11,618 nucleotides of DNA from Pseudobdellovibrionaceae bacterium. Lineage in GTDB: Bacteria; Bdellovibrionota; Bdellovibrionia; Bdellovibrionales; UBA1609. The notes under the pieces were generated by a model. The model searched no databases. It had not been told where the DNA came from and saw only the letters and a list, made by a program, of their open reading frames with translations. The translations under genes were made by a program, and so were the position numbers. This document shows, piece by piece, positions 1-7,006 of this stretch. The stretch covers positions 1-11,618 of the forward strand of contig JAPORL010000054.1 in the NCBI GenBank assembly GCA_026712605.1. Direction: 5' to 3'. How positions within the stretch are numbered: position 1 is the first letter of the stretch; every line of letters starts with the position of its first letter.

Positions 1-200
1 AGCTTCAGCAATTTCAATAATTTTAGGAGTAGAAATAGCTTCAGGAGTTTCAGTAATTTCAATAATTTTAGGAGCAGAAATAGCTTCAGGAGTTTCAGTA
101 ATTTCAATAATTTTAGGAGTAGAAATAGCTTCAGGAGTTTCAGTAATTTCAACAATTTTAGGAGCAGAAATAGCTTCAGGAGTTTCAGTAATTTCAACAA
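1..200 (-). repeat. 45-bp in-frame tandem repeat array in the TonB/TolA-like gene
   Basis: Four complete 45-base units (21-65, 66-110, 111-155, 156-200) differ at only two positions: unit base 10 (T,C,T,C) and unit base 43 (T,T,C,C). A partial unit at 1-20 shows two further changes, and the copy beyond 200 is diverged after six bases. Each unit encodes 15 residues. Both variable positions change the amino acid (Thr/Ala and Ile/Val). The array probably continues past the window edge. Confidence 0.95.
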
Positions 201-510
201 TTTTAGAAACTTCAGGAGCTTCAGGAGCTTCAATAGCTACAAGCTCTTTTGGTGCTTCAGGAGGGGGCTCTTCAGAGTTTATTTCAGAAGGCTTAGGCTG
301 TTGTTTTGGTTTTTTTTTATCTATTTTAACCGATCTAGACTTTTTAGATATTGAGGGAATTAATTTTTCATCTTTTGTTGCTACTTCTTCTGTTTGAATG
401 GAATTCATTGATTCGGAATCAAATTTTATGGGATTATAATAAAAATATAAGCCTATTCCTCCCACAAAGTGAATTAGCAAAGAAGCAATAATAAATGACT
501 TTAAATTCAT
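1..510 (-). CDS. TonB/TolA-like energy-transducer protein, N-terminal part; 3' end outside window
   Basis: The first 170 codons of a frame still open at the window edge. The N-terminus MNLKSFIIASLLIHFVGG carries one membrane anchor (about residues 5-24). Inside it is S10-xxx-H14, the SxxxH motif by which TonB and TolA couple to ExbB/ExbD or TolQ/TolR. Residues 25-95 are polar with a Lys/Pro-rich patch (KKKPKQQPKP) and then PPPEAPKE. From about 96 on the chain is an acidic repeat of 15 residues, KI(I/V)EITETPEAIS(T/A)P, suited to an extended rod across the periplasm. The C-terminal TonB or TolA domain is not in the window, so the exact family and function are open; a non-transducer with a similar anchor is possible. 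An in-frame TAA upstream (531-529) limits the start to this ATG. It lies 54 bases after nagZ. Confidence 0.7.
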   Translation of the reverse strand, partial: MNLKSFIIASLLIHFVGGIGLYFYYNPIKFDSESMNSIQTEEVATKDEKLIPSISKKSRSVKIDKKKPKQQPKPSEINSEEPPPEAPKELVAIEAPEAPEVSKIVEITETPEAISAPKIVEITETPEAISTPKIIEITETPEAISAPKIIEITETPEAISTPKIIEIAEA

Positions 511-564
511 AAATATAAATTCTTTTTTTTAAACTATAGAACTAACTTTTTTAGAATACAAGAT
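511..564 (-). promoter_or_regulatory. Candidate promoter for the TonB/TolA-like gene
   Basis: The 54-base gap after nagZ contains TTGTAT (561-556), a 17-base spacer and TATAGT (538-533) on the minus strand. The spacing is ideal and the -10 is good, but the -35 is weak (3 of 6). Only a poor AAAGA ribosome-binding site lies before the ATG at 510. No hairpin terminator follows nagZ, so read-through from the Pho operon is equally possible. Confidence 0.35.
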
Positions 565-1518
565 TTACAGTTGTTTTTTTAATTTTAAAATGTTTTTACG
601 AGCTCGCTTTAATTCTTTTTTTAATTCTTCTTTTTTTTGAATCTGCCTTTCAAAATAACGGATTGCTTTTAAAGGCTTATCTAAACCTTGACAAGAGAGG
701 ATCATATCACAGCCCGCTTTTAATGCAAAAAAACAAGTTTCTCCTGGTGAAAAAGTTTTCAAAGCCTTCATATCTATGTCATCAGAAACAATCAAGCCTT
801 GAAAGCCTAGTCTCTTTCTTAAAATTTGTGTTAAAAAGGTTTTTGAGAATGTAGCTGGGATTTTCTCTATTTCTGGAAACTCTATATGAGCTGTCATAAT
901 ACATGAAGGATATTTTTTAAAAAGTTTTTGAAAGATACTTAACTGCGCTGATAGCTCCCCTAAACTTCTTTTATCTACAGGTAGGCTTTCATGAGAATCT
1001 TCAAAAACCCCTCCATGTCCTGGGAAGTGTTTTAAGCAAGAAATAAGCCCTTCCTCTTGAAAGCCTTTTAAAAAAGCCTCGCCCGCTCTTAAAATAGAAG
1101 AAGCTTTTTTGCCAAATGTTCTCGTTTTTAAGATAAGACTATCTACCAAAGGAAGATCAACAACGGGAGCAAAATTAATATCAAATCCTAACTCTTTGAG
1201 TTGATGGGCTTGTTTTTTAGCTGTCAAAAAAATTTCTTGAGGAGTTTTTTTTCCTAGCTCTTTTGCAGAAGGCCATGCTTTAAATCCCTTTAGATCAGAC
1301 AAACGATTAACTCTTCCTCCCTCCATATCAATAGCAATTAAAGGTGAGGGTTTAATTAAGGCTTTGATTTTTTGATTTAGCTTAAAAACTTGTTTTAAAG
1401 ATTCAATATTTCTTTTAAATAAAATCACTCCAGCTGGCTGATTTCGTAAAATAAACTCTCTTTCTTTTTTTAAAAGAGCTGTGCCTTTTAAAGCTATCAT
1501 TAAACAAGAACCCAGCAT
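565..1518 (-). CDS. nagZ: NagZ, beta-N-acetylhexosaminidase (GH3) of peptidoglycan recycling
   Basis: NagZ removes N-acetylglucosamine from anhydromuropeptides or muropeptides during cell-wall recycling. The single-domain GH3 barrel shows IDMEGGRVNRL (63-73), FDINFAPVVD (112-121), KHFPGHG (163-169) followed by the DSH general acid-base loop (174-176), which is the NagZ-specific Asp-His dyad, and SDDIDM (245-250), whose Asp is the nucleophile. The length of 317 residues is near the usual 330-340. No convincing signal peptide is present, so it is probably cytoplasmic as in Gram-negative relatives. The C-terminal 35 residues are very Lys-rich and probably helical. The ATG has only a weak AGAAG site, and an ATG at codon 7 is the alternative start. 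It begins 8 bases after the PhoB-PhoR stop, so it is almost certainly on the Pho transcript. Confidence 0.95.
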   Translation of the reverse strand: MLGSCLMIALKGTALLKKEREFILRNQPAGVILFKRNIESLKQVFKLNQKIKALIKPSPLIAIDMEGGRVNRLSDLKGFKAWPSAKELGKKTPQEIFLTAKKQAHQLKELGFDINFAPVVDLPLVDSLILKTRTFGKKASSILRAGEAFLKGFQEEGLISCLKHFPGHGGVFEDSHESLPVDKRSLGELSAQLSIFQKLFKKYPSCIMTAHIEFPEIEKIPATFSKTFLTQILRKRLGFQGLIVSDDIDMKALKTFSPGETCFFALKAGCDMILSCQGLDKPLKAIRYFERQIQKKEELKKELKRARKNILKLKKQL

Positions 1519-1526
1519 ACTTTCTT

Positions 1527-3626
1527 CTAATCAGGGAAAGAACAAATAAAAGCGCTTCCTTCATTTATAAGGCTTTCTACTTGAACGTTGCCTCCATGTT
1601 TTTCCATAAGCTGTTTAACTATAGAAAGACCAACTCCTGCTCCTTTGACAGAAGTTCTAGAAGGATCTACCCTATAAAACCTTTCAAACAAATGCTTCCT
1701 ATGACGAGCAGAAATTCCTTTCCCATGATCTCTTACTTCTAGAATCACAAAGTTTTTTTCTTTTTTCCATGACACTTCAATTAAACAAGCTTTTGGCACA
1801 TATTTTAAAGCATTGTCTATCAAATTATATAATATTTGCTTTAAAAAATGTCTGTCAGCTTGAACCGTTTTTTGTAAAAAGCTTAATTCTATTTTATGGC
1901 TTTTTATATGCAAATCTTTAATAATAGATTTTGTAACTTCTTCTGTTTTTATCTTTTCCTTTTTTAGTTGTAAGGGCTCTTCCATCTGGGATAGCTCTAA
2001 AAAATGATTCAAAAGAGAAACAAGGCGTTTTACATTTCTATGAATGACATTTAAAAACTGTTTAACTTGATCTGACTTTTTCTTTTCAGGTTCCTCCAAT
2101 AAAGCCTCCACATAACCTTGAATAGCGGTTAAAGGAGTCCTTAACTCATGAGAAACATTTGTTATAAAGTCTAATTGAACTTTTTCCACTTTTTTGATAT
2201 TGCTTATGTCATAAAACAAACCGACAGCTCCTTGAGTTTTTTCACCCGATTTTTTAAAAGGAGCTACTGTAACTTCATAGACAAAAGGCTCTTCTTCAAA
2301 TTCAAAAACTCCTATAGACAGAGTCTTTTTTATAACTTGACCTGTGCTTAAACACTTTGCATAGATTTGTAAAATATCTGGATTCCTTATAATTTCACTT
2401 ATGTAAAACTCTTTCTTTTGAGTCTGTCTTTGAGAAGAAAAAAGCAAAGTCGCTTGATTATTAAAAAACAGCACTTTCTTATTATGATCTATCGCTAAAA
2501 CAGCTCCTGATAGAGCTAGAATAACAGCTTCAAGCTCTGAAGATTCTTGAGAAATAATTCTTTTTTGCCACCTTAAATAATTGTGAATTTGGTTTAAGTT
2601 TCTGTTTAATTCATAAAATTCCCCTGGCTCTTCATCCCAATAAGTTTCTGCTGTGGAATGAATATTGCGTTTTCCTAAATTAATATTTTGAACTCCTGAA
2701 AAAACTCTTGATAAAGAATATATCAAGCGAGCATTTAAAATTAAAAATATAATGGCGCAAAAACTAAACCCAATAAAAAAAGCTTGTAAATAAAAAGCAA
2801 AGCTTTTTTCTTTAAAAAAGAAATAAAAAAAAGCAAAACTTATAAAAAAGGATAAAACGGATAGAGTAAAAAATCTTAAAGCCAGCCATTTAAAAAGTTT
2901 AGGAAGAGGAAGTCTCATAATAACGGAAACTCTATAACCCACACCTCTTATTGTTTCTATTTTATCTCCAAAGGCGCCTAATTTTTTTCTTAAGCTAGAG
3001 ATATGGGTGTCAATTGTTCGTCCAGCTACAACAACATCTTCTCCTTGTATAAAGCTTGTGATCTGTTTTCTGGATAAAACTCTTCCTTGGTTAAATATTA
3101 ATATCTCTAACATCCTAAACTCTGAATAGGTAAGCTCTATTTTTTTATCTCCTATTTTTGCCTCATGAGAATCTTTATTTAAAGTCAGCTCTCCTAAAGA
3201 AAGCAAGCTGGGGCTTTCATGTTTATCTTGAGTCTTGTTTATTTTCTTAGATCTTTCTAATAAATTGTTAATACGAGCTCTTAAAACATTAAAGTCAAAG
3301 GGTTTTATCATATAATCATCTGCTCCTGTTTCTAAACCTAAAACAATACTAGAGGGGTCAGACTTTGCGGTTACCATTAAAACTGGTGTTTTATGCTGTA
3401 TATGATCTTTTTTTCGAATCCAGGAAATCAAATCCAGACCGCTAACTTCTGGTATCATCCAGTCCATAATAATTAAATCATATGTCTTTTCTAACAACTT
3501 ATCGTAAGCTATTTTCCCATTCTCTGCGAAATCTAATTCCAGCTTTTGTTTAGACAAATGAAAGGACATCAGATCTCTTATATCTTTTTCATCTTCCACA
3601 ATAAGAACTTTAAGCTCATCGTCCAT
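1527..3626 (-). CDS. phoB-phoR: PhoB-PhoR fusion: phosphate response regulator joined in frame to its membrane histidine kinase
   Basis: One open frame of 699 codons holds two complete proteins. Residues 1-125 are a receiver domain with acidic pocket Glu11/Asp12, phospho-acceptor Asp55 (LIIMDWMIP), Thr86 and Lys108. Residues about 143-233 are an OmpR/PhoB winged helix ending in IRGVGYRV. After about 17 residues come membrane segments at about 252-271 and 281-300 with a tiny periplasmic loop, as in PhoR. Next are a HAMP-like linker (about 301-365), a PAS-like domain (about 366-480) and a DHp domain with phospho-donor His493 (VSHELRTP). The ATPase domain has N-box Asn605, G1 DHGKGI (633-638), F-box FERFYR and G2 GAGVGL (662-667). 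Every key residue is kept. Met237 is where a separate PhoR (463 residues) would begin. Normally phoB and phoR are two genes, so this is either a genuine fusion or a frame error at the junction. Autoregulation by phosphate limitation is likely. Confidence 0.88.
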   Translation of the reverse strand: MDDELKVLIVEDEKDIRDLMSFHLSKQKLELDFAENGKIAYDKLLEKTYDLIIMDWMIPEVSGLDLISWIRKKDHIQHKTPVLMVTAKSDPSSIVLGLETGADDYMIKPFDFNVLRARINNLLERSKKINKTQDKHESPSLLSLGELTLNKDSHEAKIGDKKIELTYSEFRMLEILIFNQGRVLSRKQITSFIQGEDVVVAGRTIDTHISSLRKKLGAFGDKIETIRGVGYRVSVIMRLPLPKLFKWLALRFFTLSVLSFFISFAFFYFFFKEKSFAFYLQAFFIGFSFCAIIFLILNARLIYSLSRVFSGVQNINLGKRNIHSTAETYWDEEPGEFYELNRNLNQIHNYLRWQKRIISQESSELEAVILALSGAVLAIDHNKKVLFFNNQATLLFSSQRQTQKKEFYISEIIRNPDILQIYAKCLSTGQVIKKTLSIGVFEFEEEPFVYEVTVAPFKKSGEKTQGAVGLFYDISNIKKVEKVQLDFITNVSHELRTPLTAIQGYVEALLEEPEKKKSDQVKQFLNVIHRNVKRLVSLLNHFLELSQMEEPLQLKKEKIKTEEVTKSIIKDLHIKSHKIELSFLQKTVQADRHFLKQILYNLIDNALKYVPKACLIEVSWKKEKNFVILEVRDHGKGISARHRKHLFERFYRVDPSRTSVKGAGVGLSIVKQLMEKHGGNVQVESLINEGSAFICSFPD
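2915..2927 (-). other. PhoB/PhoR junction with a relic ATGA stop/start overlap
   Basis: Around codons 234-237 the frame reads S-V-I-M. The ATG of Met237 (2918-2916) overlaps an out-of-frame TGA (2917-2915), the ATGA arrangement common between separate but coupled genes. Removing one base, for instance one C of TCC at 2927-2925, would make PhoB end GYRV-S-L-L-stop at that TGA while PhoR starts at the overlapping ATG. Confidence 0.75.
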
Positions 3627-3634
3627 AATAACCT

Positions 3635-3640
3635 CTCCTT
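3635..3640 (-). promoter_or_regulatory. AAGGAG ribosome-binding site for the PhoB-PhoR gene, overlapping the phoU stop
   Basis: A near-perfect Shine-Dalgarno 8 bases before the ATG at 3626. Its first two bases are the last two of the phoU TAA stop. It is the strongest ribosome-binding site in the operon and sets the start of the PhoB half. No comparable site precedes the internal PhoR ATG at 2918. Confidence 0.8.
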
Positions 3641-4307
3641 ATTTTTGGTGTTTGATATCCCGTCCTGTTTGAAGAAAAACTACTTCTTCCGCAATATTGG
3701 TAGCTTGATCTCCTACCCTTTCCAGCTTTTCTGCAACTCCTACAAGCTGAAGACAAGTATCAATAAGATCTGAATTTTTTAAAATACAACTTTTTAATTC
3801 TAAGCAAATCTTTTCTTTTAGATCATCTGCTTTTTTATCTTGAATAATCACTTGGCGAGCCTGATTTTCATCTTCATTGATAAAAGCATCAAGACAATCC
3901 ACAACCATTAAGGAAATGTGTATCAGCATTTCCTCTAGACAGTGTAATGAGGTCTCAAGAAGAGGATCTTCTTTTAAATTTTTTCCTCTTTCAGCTATGC
4001 TTAAAGACAAATCTCCCATTCGCTCCAAAGAGGTGTTTGTTGCTATAATTGACAAAATCATTCTCAGATCTTTAGCTACAGGAGATTGCACTGCCAACAA
4101 ACGAAAGCAGTATTTACCTAGTTTGACTTGTAAACTATCAATTTCTATTTCTCGCTCTTTAATAATCTGATAAAGCCGATCTTTATTAGAAGATTTTTGA
4201 AAAATTATCATGCTGGCTTCTTTTAGCATCTGCTCAACACAGCCGCCCATAGAGGCAATAAGAGATTTTAATTCACTCAATCTTTCATCAAATAGTTTCA
4301 CTGACAT
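3639..4307 (-). CDS. phoU: PhoU, phosphate-signalling adaptor between Pst transporter and PhoR
   Basis: PhoU is a peripheral cytoplasmic protein that keeps the PhoR kinase quiet when the Pst transporter senses enough phosphate. It consists of two three-helix-bundle repeats, each with a metal-binding E(R)xGDxxxN motif. Repeat 1 shows LERMGDLSLSIAE at 94-106 and repeat 2 LERVGDQATNIAEE at 195-208. The second is canonical; in the first the usual Asn is Ser103, so that metal site may be weaker. The length of 222 residues is slightly below the family norm (about 240 in E. coli), mostly at the C-terminus. The start is fixed by GGGAGG in pstB and a TAATG overlap. The stop codon forms part of the Shine-Dalgarno of the next gene, the PhoB-PhoR fusion. 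Confidence 0.95.
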   Translation of the reverse strand: MSVKLFDERLSELKSLIASMGGCVEQMLKEASMIIFQKSSNKDRLYQIIKEREIEIDSLQVKLGKYCFRLLAVQSPVAKDLRMILSIIATNTSLERMGDLSLSIAERGKNLKEDPLLETSLHCLEEMLIHISLMVVDCLDAFINEDENQARQVIIQDKKADDLKEKICLELKSCILKNSDLIDTCLQLVGVAEKLERVGDQATNIAEEVVFLQTGRDIKHQK

Positions 4308-5089
4308 TAAAACCTCCCTGTAATGTAATCTTCAGATTTTGAATGTTTTGGTTTTGTAAAAAACCATGATGTTTTATTAAATTCCACAAGCTCTCCATTC
4401 AGAAAAAAAGCAATTCTATTTGACACTCTAGCGGCTTGTTGCATGTTATGAGTTACGAAAATCACCGTCACTTGATTCTTCAATTTTTGTAACAGCTCTT
4501 CTATCCATCCGGTAGAGATAGGATCAAGGGCCGATGTTGGCTCATCCATTAACATGACAGAAGGCTTAACAGCTAGAGCTCTTGCAATACAAAGTCTTTG
4601 TTGTTGCCCCCCTGATAAACTCAATCCCGGACGATTGAGATGATCTTTTACTTCTTTCCACAAGGCTGCGTTTTTTAAAGATTGCTCAACTCTTTCATCT
4701 AAAAGGCTTCTGTTTCTTATCCCTCCTAGTTTTAATCCAATAGCAACATTATCATATATGCTCATCCCTGGAAAAGGATTAGGCTTTTGAAACACCATTC
4801 CAATATTTCTTCTAATTAAAACAGGATCGGATGTAGCGCTATAAATATTTTTTCCTTCTAAAATAACTTCTCCTGTTAAATAAGCTCCCTCTACCTCTTC
4901 ATGCAATCGGTTTAAACAACGGATAAAAGTAGATTTGCCACAACCAGAAGGCCCAATGACAGCAACAACCTTATTTCTTTCAATTGAAAGATTAATATCA
5001 GATAAAGCTTGAGCTCCTTTAAACCATGCGCTGAGCTTTTTTACCTCAATAAGCAAATTTTTTTTCATGCCTTTACTTTTAAAATCCAT
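4307..5089 (-). CDS. pstB: PstB, phosphate ABC transporter ATPase
   Basis: The ATP-hydrolysing subunit on the cytoplasmic face of PstC/PstA. All motifs are present: Walker A GPSGCGKS at 46-53, Q-loop VFQKPNPFP around Gln101, ABC signature LSGGQQQRL at 158-166, Walker B VMLMDEP at 178-184 with Glu183 as catalytic base, D-loop SALD (186-189) and switch His204 in VTHNM. The ending EDYITGRF is diagnostic of PstB among ABC ATPases. The length of 260 residues matches E. coli (257). The ATG at 5089 overlaps pstA and has a poor Shine-Dalgarno. An ATG at codon 8 (5068) has AAAGG only 1 base away, which is also poor, so the start is uncertain by seven residues. The stop shares one base with the phoU start (TAATG). 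Confidence 0.97.
   Translation of the reverse strand: MDFKSKGMKKNLLIEVKKLSAWFKGAQALSDINLSIERNKVVAVIGPSGCGKSTFIRCLNRLHEEVEGAYLTGEVILEGKNIYSATSDPVLIRRNIGMVFQKPNPFPGMSIYDNVAIGLKLGGIRNRSLLDERVEQSLKNAALWKEVKDHLNRPGLSLSGGQQQRLCIARALAVKPSVMLMDEPTSALDPISTGWIEELLQKLKNQVTVIFVTHNMQQAARVSNRIAFFLNGELVEFNKTSWFFTKPKHSKSEDYITGRF
4313..4318 (-). promoter_or_regulatory. GGGAGG ribosome-binding site for phoU inside pstB
   Basis: A strong Shine-Dalgarno 5 bases before the phoU ATG, lying within the last codons of pstB. With the TAATG stop/start overlap it fixes the phoU start and indicates that PstB and PhoU are translationally coupled. Confidence 0.8.
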
Positions 5090-5939
5090 TTCTATATTTC
5101 GCCGTTCTCATAAAAATAAAAAATCTTGTGCTAAAGTTAATAAAAAAAACAAAAGAAATCAAAAGAAAAGCCCCTCCCCATGCCATGGCCTCCAAATCAG
5201 GGAAGCCACTTTTAGAAAATTCATAGATTTGTACGGGCAAAGAGGCCGTTGGCTCATTTAGGCTTTTAGAAAAAACCTGATTCCCTAAAGAAGTAAAAAG
5301 AAGAGGCGCTGTTTCTCCAGAAATACGAGCAATAGATAAAATCATTCCACTAAAAAGCATTGCAAAAGTTCCCGGTATAAGAATTTGAAGAATCACTTTC
5401 CAGCGGGGAAGACCTAAAGCCAATCCTGCTTCACGAATATGATTGGGAACCATTTTTAAAATTTCCTCTGTGCTTTTTCCAACAATAGGTATCAAGATCA
5501 ACATTAAAGCCATAGAGCCTGCATAAGCTGAGAAACCAAAAAAAGAAACTAATAAACTATAAATAAAAATCCCTATTACAATAGAAGGGGTGCTGATACA
5601 AAGATCAATAACAAATCTCAAGACTTTAGATAAAAAGTGAAACCGATACTCATTTAAAAAAACGCCTAAAAAAGTTCCCCATGGTAAGCCAATAAGACAT
5701 GCCAAGCCCACCATGATCATGCTTCCTAAAATTCCATTAGCTAAACCTCCTTCGGACATCCCTGGCCCTGCAGGAAGTTGTGTAAAAAAATTCCAATCAA
5801 TAGCTGAAAAGCCTTTTTGAAAAACAAAATAGGCAATATAAAAAAAGGGCAGGCTGGCTAAAAGGCTCAATAAAAAAATTAAACTCATTATGATTTTACT
5901 ATAAAGCTTTCTAAATAAATAGTATGTTTGTCCTTCCAT
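5079..5939 (-). CDS. pstA: PstA, phosphate ABC transporter permease subunit
   Basis: The second channel subunit, partner of PstC. The N-terminal membrane segment is at about residues 16-40. The [19 protein letters not shown] stretch (55-73) is the strongly conserved PstA entry to segment 2. The EAA loop for contact with PstB is at about 169-190 ([15 protein letters not shown]). [12 protein letters not shown] (205-216) is the PstA counterpart of the PstC RAFGE signature, with Arg and Glu kept. A final membrane segment lies near 252-276. The length of 286 residues is normal. AAGGG lies 6 bases before the ATG, inside the end of pstC, so start choice is firm. The 3' end overlaps the pstB start by 11 bases, typical translational coupling. 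Confidence 0.96.
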   Translation of the reverse strand: MEGQTYYLFRKLYSKIIMSLIFLLSLLASLPFFYIAYFVFQKGFSAIDWNFFTQLPAGPGMSEGGLANGILGSMIMVGLACLIGLPWGTFLGVFLNEYRFHFLSKVLRFVIDLCISTPSIVIGIFIYSLLVSFFGFSAYAGSMALMLILIPIVGKSTEEILKMVPNHIREAGLALGLPRWKVILQILIPGTFAMLFSGMILSIARISGETAPLLFTSLGNQVFSKSLNEPTASLPVQIYEFSKSGFPDLEAMAWGGAFLLISFVFFINFSTRFFIFMRTAKYRNGF

Positions 5940-5940
5940 A

Positions 5941-6891
5941 TTAAACCCTTACTCTAGCTTTCATTCTCCAAAGAAGAAGTATAGATAGTCCATTAAATAA
6001 TAAAGAAACTATAAACAAGGTAAAGCCAACAGCTGTTAAAGCGGCCAAATGGAGGTTTGTATCTGCTTCTGCATATTGAGTGGCTAAAACACTGGCCATA
6101 GTTTGAGAAGGGGCAAACAAAGAAGAGCTTAGACCTATTTTATTTCCTATTACCATTGTAACAGCCATTGTTTCCCCAAAAGCCCTTCCAAAGCCTAAAA
6201 CAACTGCCCCTATAATTCCAGATCGTCCGCCTTTTAAAATCGCTACTTTAAACATCTCCCAACGTGTTGTGCCCAAACTCAAAACAGCTTCCTTATTAGC
6301 ATGAGGAATAGCTCGAAACACTTCTTTACAAAGAGATGAAATAGTTGGAATAATCATTATAGCCAAAATTAAACTAGCGCACATGATTCCAATTCCATAA
6401 TAAGGTCCAGAAAAAAGCGGAAAGTTCCCAAAGTGATCGGACAAAAAGGGCTGAACTTTTTTTTTCAAAAAAGGAGCTAAAATAAAAAGACCCCATAAAC
6501 CATACACTATGGAAGGAATTGCGGCTAACATTTCAACAACAAAGCCTAAGGAAACAGAAAGCCAGCGAGGAGCTATCTCATTTAAAAATAAAGCAAAAGC
6601 TATACTAACAGGAACAGCTATCAACAAAGCAAGCAAAGAGCTTAACAAAGTTCCATACACTAAGGCCAAAACTCCAAACTCTTGTCTCCAACTATCCCAA
6701 GTAGGATTTGTAAAAAAGGAAAAGCCAAACTCTCTAAAAGCCGGCCAAGCTTTTAAAAAGATAATAATCGCCATGGATAAAAAAAGACTGATAAAAAGAA
6801 AAGCTAAAAATTTCACAAAAAAGGAAAAGCTCCTGTCTTTAAAATTGAAATAAGATTTTAATGAGTAGCTTTGTTTTTTTGTTTGTTTCAT
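5941..6891 (-). CDS. pstC: PstC, phosphate ABC transporter permease subunit
   Basis: One of the two membrane subunits that form the phosphate channel in the inner membrane. The first membrane segment is at about residues 26-48, followed by a periplasmic loop with FFTNPTWDSW (about 59-68), typical of PstC. Further segments are near 76-106, 115-141, 163-187, 225-245 and 282-310. The cytoplasmic EAA loop that docks PstB is at about 200-219 (KEAVLSLGTTRWEMFKVAIL). GFGRAFGETMAV (about 233-244) is the conserved PstC signature that includes the Arg and Glu thought to lie in the transport path. The length of 316 residues matches the family (about 319 in E. coli). The ATG lacks a clear Shine-Dalgarno, which suggests lower expression than PstS. 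The stop codon is 1 base before the pstA start, so the two are translated as a pair. Confidence 0.96.
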   Translation of the reverse strand: MKQTKKQSYSLKSYFNFKDRSFSFFVKFLAFLFISLFLSMAIIIFLKAWPAFREFGFSFFTNPTWDSWRQEFGVLALVYGTLLSSLLALLIAVPVSIAFALFLNEIAPRWLSVSLGFVVEMLAAIPSIVYGLWGLFILAPFLKKKVQPFLSDHFGNFPLFSGPYYGIGIMCASLILAIMIIPTISSLCKEVFRAIPHANKEAVLSLGTTRWEMFKVAILKGGRSGIIGAVVLGFGRAFGETMAVTMVIGNKIGLSSSLFAPSQTMASVLATQYAEADTNLHLAALTAVGFTLFIVSLLFNGLSILLLWRMKARVRV

Positions 6892-6957
6892 CTACTAAGC
6901 TTTGTTTTTTCTGCTGAAAAATATTTATAACACTTTTAATAAGAGACTAAAAAAGAC

Positions 6958-6989
6958 AAAAAAAATCAAATGCTTTTTTGTGTTTTGAT
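6958..6989 (-). terminator. Weak terminator-like hairpin between pstS and pstC (possible attenuator)
   Basis: On the minus strand ATCAAA (6989-6984) and TTTGAT (6970-6965) can pair around a 13-base loop. The second arm runs straight into a block of eight T (6965-6958). The stem is only 6 bp and contains a single G-C pair, so it could at best terminate part of the transcripts. The position just after pstS suits a device that makes more binding protein than membrane subunits. Chance is a real alternative in DNA this AT-rich. Confidence 0.3.
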
Positions 6990-7006
6990 AGCCTTTATTT
7001 GTTTTC

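Noticed and set aside
1..200. Regular repeats that might be a CRISPR array
   Set aside because: The 45-base units are directly adjacent with no unique spacers, and they are in frame in a protein with an obvious anchor segment.
5067..5261. Plus-strand open frame over the pstA/pstB overlap, and similar plus-strand frames at 663-854, 3546-3773, 3877-4170, 6509-6853, 7111-7296 and 9007-9267
   Set aside because: All lie opposite well-supported conserved genes, lack family motifs and have Lys/Ser/Phe-rich composition expected from reading the antisense of AT-rich DNA.
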